Below are positions 50,938 to 58,847 of a stretch of 64,000 nt of DNA, piece by piece (within the stretch, counting starts at the first letter, position 1; every line of letters starts with the position of its first letter). A program made the position numbers and the translations under genes. This stretch comes from DATFTE01 sp963802575 (lineage in GTDB: Bacteria > Acidobacteriota > Terriglobia > Terriglobales > Acidobacteriaceae): positions 62,001 to 126,000 of the forward strand of contig CAWDJF010000007.1 of NCBI GenBank assembly GCA_963802575.1, written 5' to 3'. The notes under the pieces were generated by a model. It saw only the letters and a program-made list of their open reading frames with translations, had not been told where the DNA came from and did not search any database.

Positions 50938-53900
50938 ATGATTCGATATCTGATCGATTTCTCCCTGCGTAATCGCATTCTGATCCTGGCCCTCGCATTT
51001 TTTCTCTTTATCTGGGGCATCGTTTCCTTCCACCGCCTGCCGATCGAGGCCTATCCCGACGTAGCCGACACCTACGTGCAAATCATCACCCAATGGCCGG
51101 GGCACGCGGCGGAAGAAGTCGAACAGCAGATCACCATCCCGCTCGAAGTCACGTTGAACGGCGTGGCGCACATGACGCATCTGCGCTCGACGTCGCTGGC
51201 CGGGTTGTCGGTGATCACCATCATTTATGACGACGAGACGACAACATTTTTTGCCCGCCAGGAAGTCCTCAACCGGCTTCAGCAGGTAAGCCTGCCAAAC
51301 GCGGTGGCACCGAACGTGGGCCCGGATTCAAGTCCGACCGGGCAGATCATGTTCTACACGCTCGAGAGCCACAGTCCGCAGTACGACACCATGGAACTGA
51401 AGACTCTCAACGACTGGTACGTGCGCAACCAGTTGAAGTCGGTGCCCAATGTTGTCGAGGTAAATCCCTTTGGCGGCCCGACCCGCGAATACCAGGTGCA
51501 GATTGATCCGGGAAAGCTGGTCTCGTATGGGCTGACGCTGGCGCAGGTGGAGCAGGCGATTGCCGCGAACAACACCAATGCCGGAGGAGGATTCGTCGAG
51601 CGCGGTGAACAGGCATTGAACGTCCGCGCCGTGGGACTGATGCAGGGCACGGAAGACATCGCTAACACCGTCATCAAAGTGCAGAACGGCACTCCGGTTC
51701 GCGTGACGGATATCGGCAATGTCGTGCAGGCTCCGAAGGTTCGCCTTGGACAGTTGGGAAAAGCGATCCGCAAAGAAGATGGAACTGTCATCAACGATGA
51801 CGATGTGGTCGAAGGAATCGTTCTGTTGCGCAAAGGCGCAGAGGCCGACACTACGCTCGATGCACTGCACCAGAAGGTGCAGGAGTTGAACGATCACGGA
51901 CTGCCCACGGGAGTGAAACTGATTCCGCACCTCGACCGTAGCGACCTGGTTCACTACACGACGCACACGGTGCTTCGCAATCTGACCGATGGCGTGCTGC
52001 TGGTCACGCTGATTCTTTTCCTCTTCCTAGGGAACGTGCGCAGCGCGCTGGTCGTAACCATCACGATTCCCTTCTCACTGTTATTTGCGGCGATTCTGCT
52101 CGACCTGCGGCACATCCCGGCCAACCTGCTGTCATTAGGAGCGCTCGACTTCGGTATGGTGGTCGACGGTTCGGTAGTAATGGTGGAGAACATTCTTCGC
52201 CACACCGAATTTGCCGACAAGAAGAAGTCGTTCATGGAGACGATTGCCATCGCCGCCCATGAAGTGCAGAAGCCCGTCTTCTTCGCGCGCATCATCATCA
52301 TCGTTGCCTACTTGCCCATCTTCACATTACAGAGGGTCGAAGGGCGCCTGTTCAGCCCCATGGCGTGGACGGTCGCCTTCGCGCTGCTCGGCGCGCTGTT
52401 GTTCGCATTGTTTATCGCTCCGGTGCTGTGCAGCTTGCTGTTCCAGGGTGGCGTGAAGGAGTGGAAGAATCCAGTCCTGCACTTCGTGCAGGAACGCTAT
52501 GCGGAGACCCTCGAGTGGTGCTTCGACCACCTGAAGATGACGCTGGGACTGGGCCTCGCGGCGCTGGCCTTGATGTTATTCCTGGCCCTGAGCGGCATCA
52601 TCGGATCAGAGTTCTTGCCGCATCTTGACGAAGGCGCGGTATGGGTGCGAGGGACGCTAGCCCCGAGCACCGGGCCAACATCCGGCATTCGACTCGCGAA
52701 CGAAGCGCGGCGCGCCCTGGCAGAGTTTCCCGAGGTCAAGCAGGTGGTCAGCCAGGTCGGACGCCCCGATGACGGTAGCGATGCCAGCGGGTTTTACAAC
52801 ACAGAATTCTTTGTCGATCTGCTCCCCCGCGCGAAATGGCGCAAGCAGTTTGAAAGCAAAGACGATCTGATCGCAGCCATGGATACAGAGTTGAATAAGT
52901 TCCCAGGCGTGTATTGGAATTTCTCGCAACCCATCTCCGATAACGTGGAAGAAGCGGTCAGCGGCGTCAAGGGTGAACTGGCCGTCAAACTCTTTGGCAC
53001 CGATTTGAAGACGCTCGAAGCAAAAGCGGATGAGATTCAGGACGTGATGTCGAAGATTCCGGGAGTCGCCGATCTGGGCACGTTCCAGGTGCGCGGCCAG
53101 CCGAATGTGAACCTGGTGATTAACCGCACGGCAGCCAATCGCTACGGGATCAATGTCGCCGATATTCAAGATGCGATCGAGACCGCGGTGGGCGGCAAGG
53201 CAGTAAGCCAAGTCCTAATTGGCGAGCAGCGCTACGACTTGACACTGCGCTATCAAGAGCCTTTCCGGCGCACGATTGATGACATCTCGAACATACGTCT
53301 GGTGGCTCCTTCAGGTGAGCGCGTTTCGCTGGGACAACTTTGCAAGATCAGCATCGACGATGGCGCCTCGACGATTTATCGCGAAGGCAACTCACGTTAC
53401 ATTGCGATCAAATACAGCGTGCGCGGGCGCGATCTGGGCAGTACTGTGCGGCAGGCGATTGATGAAGTGAATCAGAAGGTGAAACTTCCGGAACGCTATC
53501 ACCTTGATTGGACCGGCGAATACGAAAGCCAGCAGCGGGCGAACAAGCGGCTGGCATTCATCGTCCCCATCACCTTGCTGTTGATGTCGTTCATTCTTTA
53601 CTCAGCATTCGGATCGTGGAAGTGGGTCGGGTTAATCCTTGCCGTAGTGGCCTTATCGCCTCTCGGCGGATTTTTGAGCCTGTTGGCCACTGGCACGCAC
53701 TTCTCGGTGTCGTCAGGATTGGGCTTCCTCGCGCTGATCGGCGTTTCGGTCGAAATCGGCGTAATCATGCTGGAGTACATCAATCAATTGCGCACGCGCG
53801 GCATGGAAGTGCGCGAGGCGGTAAAGGAAGGCGCCTCGCTCAGGCTGCGTCCCATCATGATGACCATGCTGGTGGCGACGCTAGGATTGTTGCCTGCGGC

Positions 53901-54087
53901 CATGTCCCACGATATCGGCTCCGATTCGCAACGTCCTTTTGCGATTGTGGTGGTCGGTGGACTGATTGTTGAGCTCTTCATCAGCGTCATCCTGCTACCC
54001 GCGTTGTATGTGTTCTGGGCACGAGGCGACGACAAATTGCCGCCGCCGGAAACGTCGTTTGCCTCAGAGGGAGAGCACGTGGACTAG
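50938..54087 (+). CDS. RND efflux permease, heavy-metal (CzcA/CusA-like) type
   Basis: A 1049-residue inner-membrane RND pump with twelve helices and two large periplasmic domains. The start 'MIRYLIDFSLRNRILILALA', 'LPIEAYPDVADTYVQIITQW' and 'GHAAEEVEQQITIPLEVTLN' match the HME subfamily. Helix 4 has the proton-relay signature 'LGALDFGMVVDGSVVMVENI', the Asp-x-x-x-x-x-Asp pattern typical of CzcA/CusA rather than multidrug pumps. It would export Cu+, Ag+, Zn2+ or Co2+ with H+ influx. No membrane-fusion or outer-membrane partner is adjacent, so the pump must borrow distant partners. A basic methionine ladder was not checked residue by residue. Confidence 0.92.
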   Translation: MIRYLIDFSLRNRILILALAFFLFIWGIVSFHRLPIEAYPDVADTYVQIITQWPGHAAEEVEQQITIPLEVTLNGVAHMTHLRSTSLAGLSVITIIYDDETTTFFARQEVLNRLQQVSLPNAVAPNVGPDSSPTGQIMFYTLESHSPQYDTMELKTLNDWYVRNQLKSVPNVVEVNPFGGPTREYQVQIDPGKLVSYGLTLAQVEQAIAANNTNAGGGFVERGEQALNVRAVGLMQGTEDIANTVIKVQNGTPVRVTDIGNVVQAPKVRLGQLGKAIRKEDGTVINDDDVVEGIVLLRKGAEADTTLDALHQKVQELNDHGLPTGVKLIPHLDRSDLVHYTTHTVLRNLTDGVLLVTLILFLFLGNVRSALVVTITIPFSLLFAAILLDLRHIPANLLSLGALDFGMVVDGSVVMVENILRHTEFADKKKSFMETIAIAAHEVQKPVFFARIIIIVAYLPIFTLQRVEGRLFSPMAWTVAFALLGALLFALFIAPVLCSLLFQGGVKEWKNPVLHFVQERYAETLEWCFDHLKMTLGLGLAALALMLFLALSGIIGSEFLPHLDEGAVWVRGTLAPSTGPTSGIRLANEARRALAEFPEVKQVVSQVGRPDDGSDASGFYNTEFFVDLLPRAKWRKQFESKDDLIAAMDTELNKFPGVYWNFSQPISDNVEEAVSGVKGELAVKLFGTDLKTLEAKADEIQDVMSKIPGVADLGTFQVRGQPNVNLVINRTAANRYGINVADIQDAIETAVGGKAVSQVLIGEQRYDLTLRYQEPFRRTIDDISNIRLVAPSGERVSLGQLCKISIDDGASTIYREGNSRYIAIKYSVRGRDLGSTVRQAIDEVNQKVKLPERYHLDWTGEYESQQRANKRLAFIVPITLLLMSFILYSAFGSWKWVGLILAVVALSPLGGFLSLLATGTHFSVSSGLGFLALIGVSVEIGVIMLEYINQLRTRGMEVREAVKEGASLRLRPIMMTMLVATLGLLPAAMSHDIGSDSQRPFAIVVVGGLIVELFISVILLPALYVFWARGDDKLPPPETSFASEGEHVD

Positions 54088-54201
54088 GTCGCGGGTCGCC
54101 GGTCGCCGGAACCAGATTCGTATCAGGGGACCGCTTCGGCGGTACCGCAAGTCGGTCGTTTTGAATTACCCCTTTAGGGGTTGCATTCGCGGTCTTGGAA
54201 G

Positions 54202-54222
54202 GGCACGGCTTTCAGAGGTGCC
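54202..54222. repeat. Degenerate family A palindrome
   Basis: GGCACGGCTTTCAGAGGTGC C with GGAAGG before it; several arm mismatches. It lies between the RND and YCF48-like genes. Confidence 0.5.
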
Positions 54223-54302
54223 GCTAGCGACCAACAAAAATGCGGGCTCCGCCTGGGGGACGCGCCATCCGTTGTATAATCTCGCCGCCCTGGAGGGCCC
54301 CT

Positions 54303-55442
54303 ATGCGCAAGCTCTTCCCAGCCGTTGTCCTGCTTGTCTTTGCATCTTTTGCCTTTGCCCAGTCGACCCAGCACTTGGCAGCGCGCGTTCCCGTTCAAGG
54401 AAAGAGCCGCGAAATCGGCGCCGATCGTACTGCGCCCACTCCCTCCGCATCGGCGAGGGCAAAAACGTCTCCGACAACGAACCCCTGGAAGTTGCAAGCG
54501 ACGCTAACCGGGGCGGTGATCCACGACATTTCATTCCCGACGCCAAAGATCGGATATGCCGCTGCGGAACTGGGCCAAGTCTGGAAGACCACCAATGGGG
54601 GAACGACTTGGACCGAGATTCTAAATCTGGGTTTTCCCTACTACTGGTTCGGAGTAACCACGCTGAGCGCCAACGAAGTCGTCATCTCCGGCTTCAACGA
54701 TTCGAACTTCGAAGGCATCATTCGCTGGAGCCAGGACGGTGGCACGACCTGGACCAGCGACATTGTTCTAACGACGACAGGATGGTCCTATCGCACGCGC
54801 TTCGCTAACGCCAAGGATGGCCTGGTGATGGACGGTCTCGATCTCGATCAGCCAAATGCCGTGCATGTTACTACCGACGGTGGGCAAACCGCGACTGATT
54901 GGACCCAGATCGCGCCGGTAGATCCCAACGGCGGTTGGTTTGGAAATCAATTCAGTCTGCTGCCAAACTTGCACGCGCGAGCTTCGGGAATCACTTATTG
55001 CTCGAGTACGAACGGCGGTAGCGCGTGGACTTGCGGACCTCCCATTGATTCGGTTTTTGACGGTCCGACATTCTTTGTGAATGACAAAGCAGGATGGGTA
55101 GGCGGCGGCGAGATTTCTCCCAATGTCGAAGGCTGGGTGCATCGCACCACCGATGGCGGTAACACCTGGAGCGCGCGAACTCTCGATGACGCGTGGCCGA
55201 TCCGGCAGATCAACTTTCTCACTCCGCAGGTGGGGTGGGCCGCGGGCGGCAACGTCTACACCGGCGTCGGCGGGATGTATTATAGCGCGGATGGCGGCCA
55301 GACGTGGACGCTCGACATCAGCACCGGGGCCGAGATGTCATCGTGCGACTCGAAGCATTCGGGCAGGAATTATCAGATCTGGTGCGCGGGGTATAACGGT
55401 TCGTTTAACGGCGTGGTGTACACGTTGAAGGGCACTTTGTAG
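54303..55442 (+). CDS. Exported YCF48/BNR-type beta-propeller protein
   Basis: A 379-residue exported protein. The signal peptide 'LFPAVVLLVFASFAFAQ' is followed by a Ser/Thr/Pro-rich stretch and then repeats with the Asp-box/BNR pattern Ser-x-Asp-x-Gly-x-Thr-Trp: 'WKTTNGGTTWTEI', 'WSQDGGTTWTSD', 'HRTTDGGNTWSAR' and 'YYSADGGQTWTLD'. 'GYAAAELGQVWKTT' and 'VGWAAGGNVYT' are YCF48-like. It is a binding or scaffolding propeller; no glycosidase catalytic residues are seen. ATG at 54303 begins the signal peptide. It is followed by a family B repeat. Confidence 0.82.
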   Translation: MRKLFPAVVLLVFASFAFAQSTQHLAARVPVQGKSREIGADRTAPTPSASARAKTSPTTNPWKLQATLTGAVIHDISFPTPKIGYAAAELGQVWKTTNGGTTWTEILNLGFPYYWFGVTTLSANEVVISGFNDSNFEGIIRWSQDGGTTWTSDIVLTTTGWSYRTRFANAKDGLVMDGLDLDQPNAVHVTTDGGQTATDWTQIAPVDPNGGWFGNQFSLLPNLHARASGITYCSSTNGGSAWTCGPPIDSVFDGPTFFVNDKAGWVGGGEISPNVEGWVHRTTDGGNTWSARTLDDAWPIRQINFLTPQVGWAAGGNVYTGVGGMYYSADGGQTWTLDISTGAEMSSCDSKHSGRNYQIWCAGYNGSFNGVVYTLKGTL

Positions 55443-55963
55443 TAGCGATCTCAATTTTTTCCGACGTCATCCTGAGGCCGAGAGGCCGAAGGATCTGGCG
55501 TGGGGTATGTACATGATTGGCCCGCGCCAGATCCCTCACGGCTCTCGCCGTTCGGGATGACGTCACTTCAAGAGAGGCGCCCTAGTTCCCACATCAAAGC
55601 CGACAGTATGTAATCCGTAACAGGCGAGTCGCTCGCGGTAGTCCGCCGACCCCTCGAGCGCTTTCCCCAATCCCCAGAAATCACTTCCCCGCTATTTCCA
55701 TTCGCGTGAAGCCTGACAGGGACAAGGACTTGCTTCTTACTCTATTGGACCCTAAAAGAGTGCAAGTGTTTGCCTATTACATTTATCCCGAAACGGGAGT
55801 GCATACGTTTAGTCATTTTATTTCAGCAATATATAGGTATTAATTCAATGGAAACTTAAATGCTATTACCGAGGTGCTACATGGGTAAGCCTGCAGCATT
55901 AGTCTCTCCTCCCCGGGCGATGAAGGGCTACTCCAGGAAAACCAGGAAGGGAGATCCGCAGAC
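55443..55963. other. Long intergenic region upstream of a PEP-CTERM gene
   Basis: No gene is supported in this 521-base stretch. It holds a family B element (55463-55564), a short hairpin TCCCGAAACGGGA (55786-55798) and a markedly AT-rich run at about 55800-55865. The last 100 bases probably form a long leader to the PEP-CTERM gene. Confidence 0.5.
55463..55564. repeat. Family B palindromic element, complete copy
   Basis: Ends GACGTCATCC and GGATGACGTC are exactly complementary, and the inner arms GGATCTGGCG and CGCCAGATCC also pair. The centre is TGGGGTATGTACATGATTGG. Confidence 0.92.
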
Positions 55964-56584
55964 ATGTCCACATCAAAAGTGCTGCTTTTTGCCACCCTGA
56001 TGCTGTGCTTGCCCTTGGCCGCCTTCGCCAATAGCACAGTGGATTTCGGGTACTCCGGCGGAATGCTGAGCACACCTACAAACAGTTACATCACCACAGG
56101 TCCAATCGGAAGCACGCTGACCTCGGTTAGCGGTTACAACGGCGGGGGCATCATTACCGGGAGCAATCTCGGAACCATCACCTTCACCACGGGCGCTCGC
56201 ATCTCCGGCGGCATGGGGAACGCTACCTTCGCCGCGGGTGGATCGATTGTGATTACGGCGAATGGAACCGGCGGCCTACCCGCGGGGGTCCTGTTCACCG
56301 GCACATTTACCAGCAACAGCACCTTGAGCCAGGGAATCACCAGCGGCGGGCTCTACTACTACACCGTCTCTGGCACCATCAGCGGCACCTTCAGCAACGG
56401 TCAAACCGTTTCCGGACAGCTGCTCACGATCTCGGTCTCGTCGAAGCAACCCTTCCACGGCACCATCGGGATCAGTAGCGGGAGCGCAACCGTTGTGACG
56501 CCCGAGCCCGGCACTCTGAGTTTGTTGGGCACGGGTTTGATCGGACTGGCAGGATTAGTTCGGAAGAAACTGATCGCCAGCTAG
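55964..56584 (+). CDS. PEP-CTERM sorting-signal protein
   Basis: A 206-residue exported protein. The signal peptide is 'VLLFATLMLCLPLAAFA', followed by a low-complexity Gly/Thr/Ser-rich beta domain with no charged core. The C-terminus is a PEP-CTERM signal, 'VVTPEPGTLSLLGTGL' then 'IGLAGLVRKKLIAS'. The protein would be anchored or released by an exosortase, probably into the extracellular polysaccharide. GGGAG lies 11 bases before the ATG. The exosortase gene is not in this window. The second such protein is at 41863. Confidence 0.88.
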   Translation: MSTSKVLLFATLMLCLPLAAFANSTVDFGYSGGMLSTPTNSYITTGPIGSTLTSVSGYNGGGIITGSNLGTITFTTGARISGGMGNATFAAGGSIVITANGTGGLPAGVLFTGTFTSNSTLSQGITSGGLYYYTVSGTISGTFSNGQTVSGQLLTISVSSKQPFHGTIGISSGSATVVTPEPGTLSLLGTGLIGLAGLVRKKLIAS

Positions 56585-56671
56585 AGTTCTCGATTTTTCT
56601 TGCCTGCACACTGAGGCCCCGGCGAGATACGCTTGCCTCCTGCAAATGCCGGGGCTTCTTATTTCTTGTCC

Positions 56672-56977
56672 TTATCCTCCATAGAGCCGGGCAATCTGGG
56701 CCTCGGCTAGATCTACCGTCCCTGCAAACAAGATTCGCGCTTCGCCCTCAGAGTGGCGCACCACACTGGTGTCAAACTGGGGTATCGCCAAACATAGGCG
56801 GCTCAGCAAATCCTCACGCGACGAAAAGACGAGGGGGCCACGGAAATCGGTCCGCTCAGGGTAGACCACCACACGGTATTGCGGCGAGGGCTTTCCCGGG
56901 GCGGGCACCGACTGAATGACTAGACGAACCTGCATGTCCCCAGAAGGCATGCCAGGCATGTTCGGGGCAGTCGTCAC
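56672..56977 (-). CDS. Small hypothetical protein next to a CRP-like site
   Basis: A frame of up to 101 residues from GTG 56977, with alternative ATG starts (56959, 56950, 56935). The likely folded part is 'MQVRLVIQSVPAPGKPSPQY' and 'RVVVYPERTDFRGPLVFSSR', then 'EDLLSRLCLAIPQF', a mixed alpha/beta pattern. No family is recognised. A perfect CRP-type palindrome at 56985-57000 lies only eight bases before GTG 56977, so either translation starts later or the site acts as a repressor operator. Confidence 0.6.
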   Translation of the reverse strand: MTTAPNMPGMPSGDMQVRLVIQSVPAPGKPSPQYRVVVYPERTDFRGPLVFSSREDLLSRLCLAIPQFDTSVVRHSEGEARILFAGTVDLAEAQIARLYGG

Positions 56978-56984
56978 TTTGGGC

Positions 56985-57000
56985 TGTGATCTAGATCACA
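56985..57000. promoter_or_regulatory. Perfect CRP/FNR-type palindrome
   Basis: TGTGATCTAGATCACA matches the ideal CRP half-sites TGTGA and TCACA around N6. It sits between the 101-residue gene and the 34-residue gene, both on the minus strand. Confidence 0.6.
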
Positions 57001-57029
57001 GGCGATAGTGATGCCGCCGCCGCGAATCC

Positions 57030-57134
57030 TCAGCGCAGCAGGTAATGGCCAACGGCGTAAACCGTTTCGCCGAGCACGATCATCAGGATAAGAAGGGAGA
57101 GTGCGAATGCAATAGGGCCCACCTGGTTCGTCAT
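57030..57134 (-). CDS. Very small single-helix membrane protein, 34 residues
   Basis: ATG at 57134 opens a frame encoding 'MTNQVGPIAFALSLLILMIV' followed by 'LGETVYAVGHYLLR' and TGA at 57030-57032. About 20 residues form a membrane helix with a polar ending; the ribosome-binding site (GGAAA) is weak. It sits upstream of the CRP-type site and the 101-residue gene. A small regulatory or stabilising membrane peptide is possible, but nothing else supports a role. Confidence 0.45.
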   Translation of the reverse strand: MTNQVGPIAFALSLLILMIVLGETVYAVGHYLLR

Positions 57135-57231
57135 GAAGGTTTCCGCCAGTTTGGAAAGTCGGGACAACTGTAGGCACTCCCCATTGCAGTACAGTGACAA
57201 CGAGATTACGGAGAGGTAAAAACTGTTGCGA

Positions 57232-57621
57232 TTACTCCTTCAACCACGCTTGCGCTTCCGCGAGCGAAGAAAAGATGCGGATGTTCTGCTCGCCATTTCG
57301 AAGAATCTGATGGAGGCGCGCGGCATGCATCTGAACCCTGCTTTTCGCGATGAAGGCGCGTTTTGCCTGAAGGGAAAAAGGGTCTACCAGATCGGCCAGA
57401 TGGATGGCGTGTTCAGAACTGAGTCCGAGTTCTTTGACGTCGGTGAGATCGACAATCTCTGAGAAGTCGGGTTCGAACAATGGGTTAGCGATCAGGGCGG
57501 CAGCATAATCTCTTACGTCGCGAACAGAAAGAAGTTCCCCAAACTTCACCGAAACCACCCGCTTCTCGGGAGATACTTCACATACCCAGCGGCTTTCCCG
57601 TCGTTCACTGACACTCTTCAC
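57232..57621 (-). CDS. Small STAS-like or SpoIIAA-like domain protein
   Basis: A 129-residue soluble protein. GTG at 57621 is chosen because AGGAGG lies five bases upstream. The pattern 'WVCEVSPEKRVVSVKFGELL', 'VRDYAAALIANPLFEPDFSE', 'IVDLTDVKELGLSSEHAIHL' and 'LHQILRNGEQNIRIFSSLAE' resembles STAS or SpoIIAA-like folds with a helical end. The family link is tentative. It may be co-transcribed with the small genes downstream. Confidence 0.7.
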   Translation of the reverse strand: MKSVSERRESRWVCEVSPEKRVVSVKFGELLSVRDVRDYAAALIANPLFEPDFSEIVDLTDVKELGLSSEHAIHLADLVDPFSLQAKRAFIAKSRVQMHAARLHQILRNGEQNIRIFSSLAEAQAWLKE

Positions 57622-57774
57622 GCGCACCTCCTCGCGGTCCTAAAAGAATAGTAATCCGATTAGCGGCGACGGCGAACTTACGAATGGACGTAGCGGGACG
57701 CAGCGATTTCTTAGGCGAAATCGAACCGAGTGCGACTAGATGTGTTGTCTACGCGAATATAGCGCGCAGGGTTG

Positions 57775-58797
57775 TCACTTGGAAAACTGAGGAGACTGTG
57801 GTCGATATCCGCTGCGGGTTCGAATATGGAAGCTCTTCATGTGCTCCCCTGAAAGCTTTACCGTGATGGTTCGCCAACCTGTGTTGGGGTTCGGTTGCGG
57901 ATAATAGCTAAGCGAATAAAGATGGGCCAGGTCGTCGCGAATAGACGTAAAGGCTCGGTGTTCGTCTTTCCAGTTTTTGGCGAAATACGCTTTGCCTCCG
58001 GTGGCGGCGGTCATACGCTCAAACACAGCTGTCGATACGGGCTCGATTTTGGCTTGTTGCGTACTGATCATATAGATGGCGATGCCGGCGGATTGCGCCA
58101 ACTCCGCGACATCCTCGGGCGGCACTACGCTCGCGTTGTCAGGACCGTTCGAAAAAACTACCACTACTTTTTTGCCCGTATATTGAGCAGCATCCTGCAG
58201 CGTCAACAACAGGCAGTTGTAAAGCGCCGCGTCATCTCCTGCGACCGTGGTGCGCACGCCGCGCAAAACCTGGGAGCGGTCAGAGGTCAGTTGAGTTTCT
58301 CGCGAAAGGTCGCGGCTATAGGAATACAAAGCCAGTTTATCGGCGCTTTCCAGGGAACGGACAAAATCGGCGATGGCATCCTGGGCAAACACAAATCCGC
58401 GATACATGTAGTTGCTGGTATCGAAAAGTATGAATACGTTGGCCCCCGCAACCAGGGAGCCGAGTTTCTCAGCCGGGTCATCCGCGGATGCGGGTTGAGG
58501 CGAGGCAGGCGCCGAATCACCTTGAGGCCTTCCCGGTAGAGCATTGGCTACCAGAGTGCGCGTGAGCTCGTTACCCTCGGCAAAAGTGGAGATCGTTTGA
58601 GCTATGCCGTCCTCAGTCACCGAGAATGCCTGGGGTGGAAGACCAGTAACGTAGTTCCCCTTCCTGTCGGTCACGGCTACATTCAGCTGGACCAGGTTCA
58701 CAAAAACGCGGATGTGTGGCTCGGTGTCCTGAGCTGCGGTCCCATTGCCAAAGCCGAAGCAGAGCAGACAAAACACCAGGAAGCATCTCTTTGCCAT
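57775..58797 (-). CDS. Second exported VWFA-related (Acidobacterial-type) protein
   Basis: A 340-residue exported protein. Signal peptide 'CFLVFCLLCFGFGNGTAAQ' is followed by 'FVNLVQLNVAVTDRKGNYVT' and 'FSVTEDGIAQTISTFAEG', the Acidobacterial-type lead. The VWA fold follows at about 115-320 with 'NVFILFDTSNYMYRGFVFAQ' (Asp-x-Ser partial metal site) and 'TAATGGKAYFAKNW' to 'LYSLSYYPQPNPNTGWRTI'. ATG at 58797 is preferred to a start at 58833. It is shorter than the homologue at 13373 and lacks its C-terminal beta domain. It lies downstream of the 1032-residue protein. Confidence 0.88.
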   Translation of the reverse strand: MAKRCFLVFCLLCFGFGNGTAAQDTEPHIRVFVNLVQLNVAVTDRKGNYVTGLPPQAFSVTEDGIAQTISTFAEGNELTRTLVANALPGRPQGDSAPASPQPASADDPAEKLGSLVAGANVFILFDTSNYMYRGFVFAQDAIADFVRSLESADKLALYSYSRDLSRETQLTSDRSQVLRGVRTTVAGDDAALYNCLLLTLQDAAQYTGKKVVVVFSNGPDNASVVPPEDVAELAQSAGIAIYMISTQQAKIEPVSTAVFERMTAATGGKAYFAKNWKDEHRAFTSIRDDLAHLYSLSYYPQPNPNTGWRTITVKLSGEHMKSFHIRTRSGYRPQSPQFSK

Positions 58798-58847
58798 GGA
58801 TCCGTTTCTCCTCCGAGATACTCGTGACGACAAGTCTCCAATTTGAA

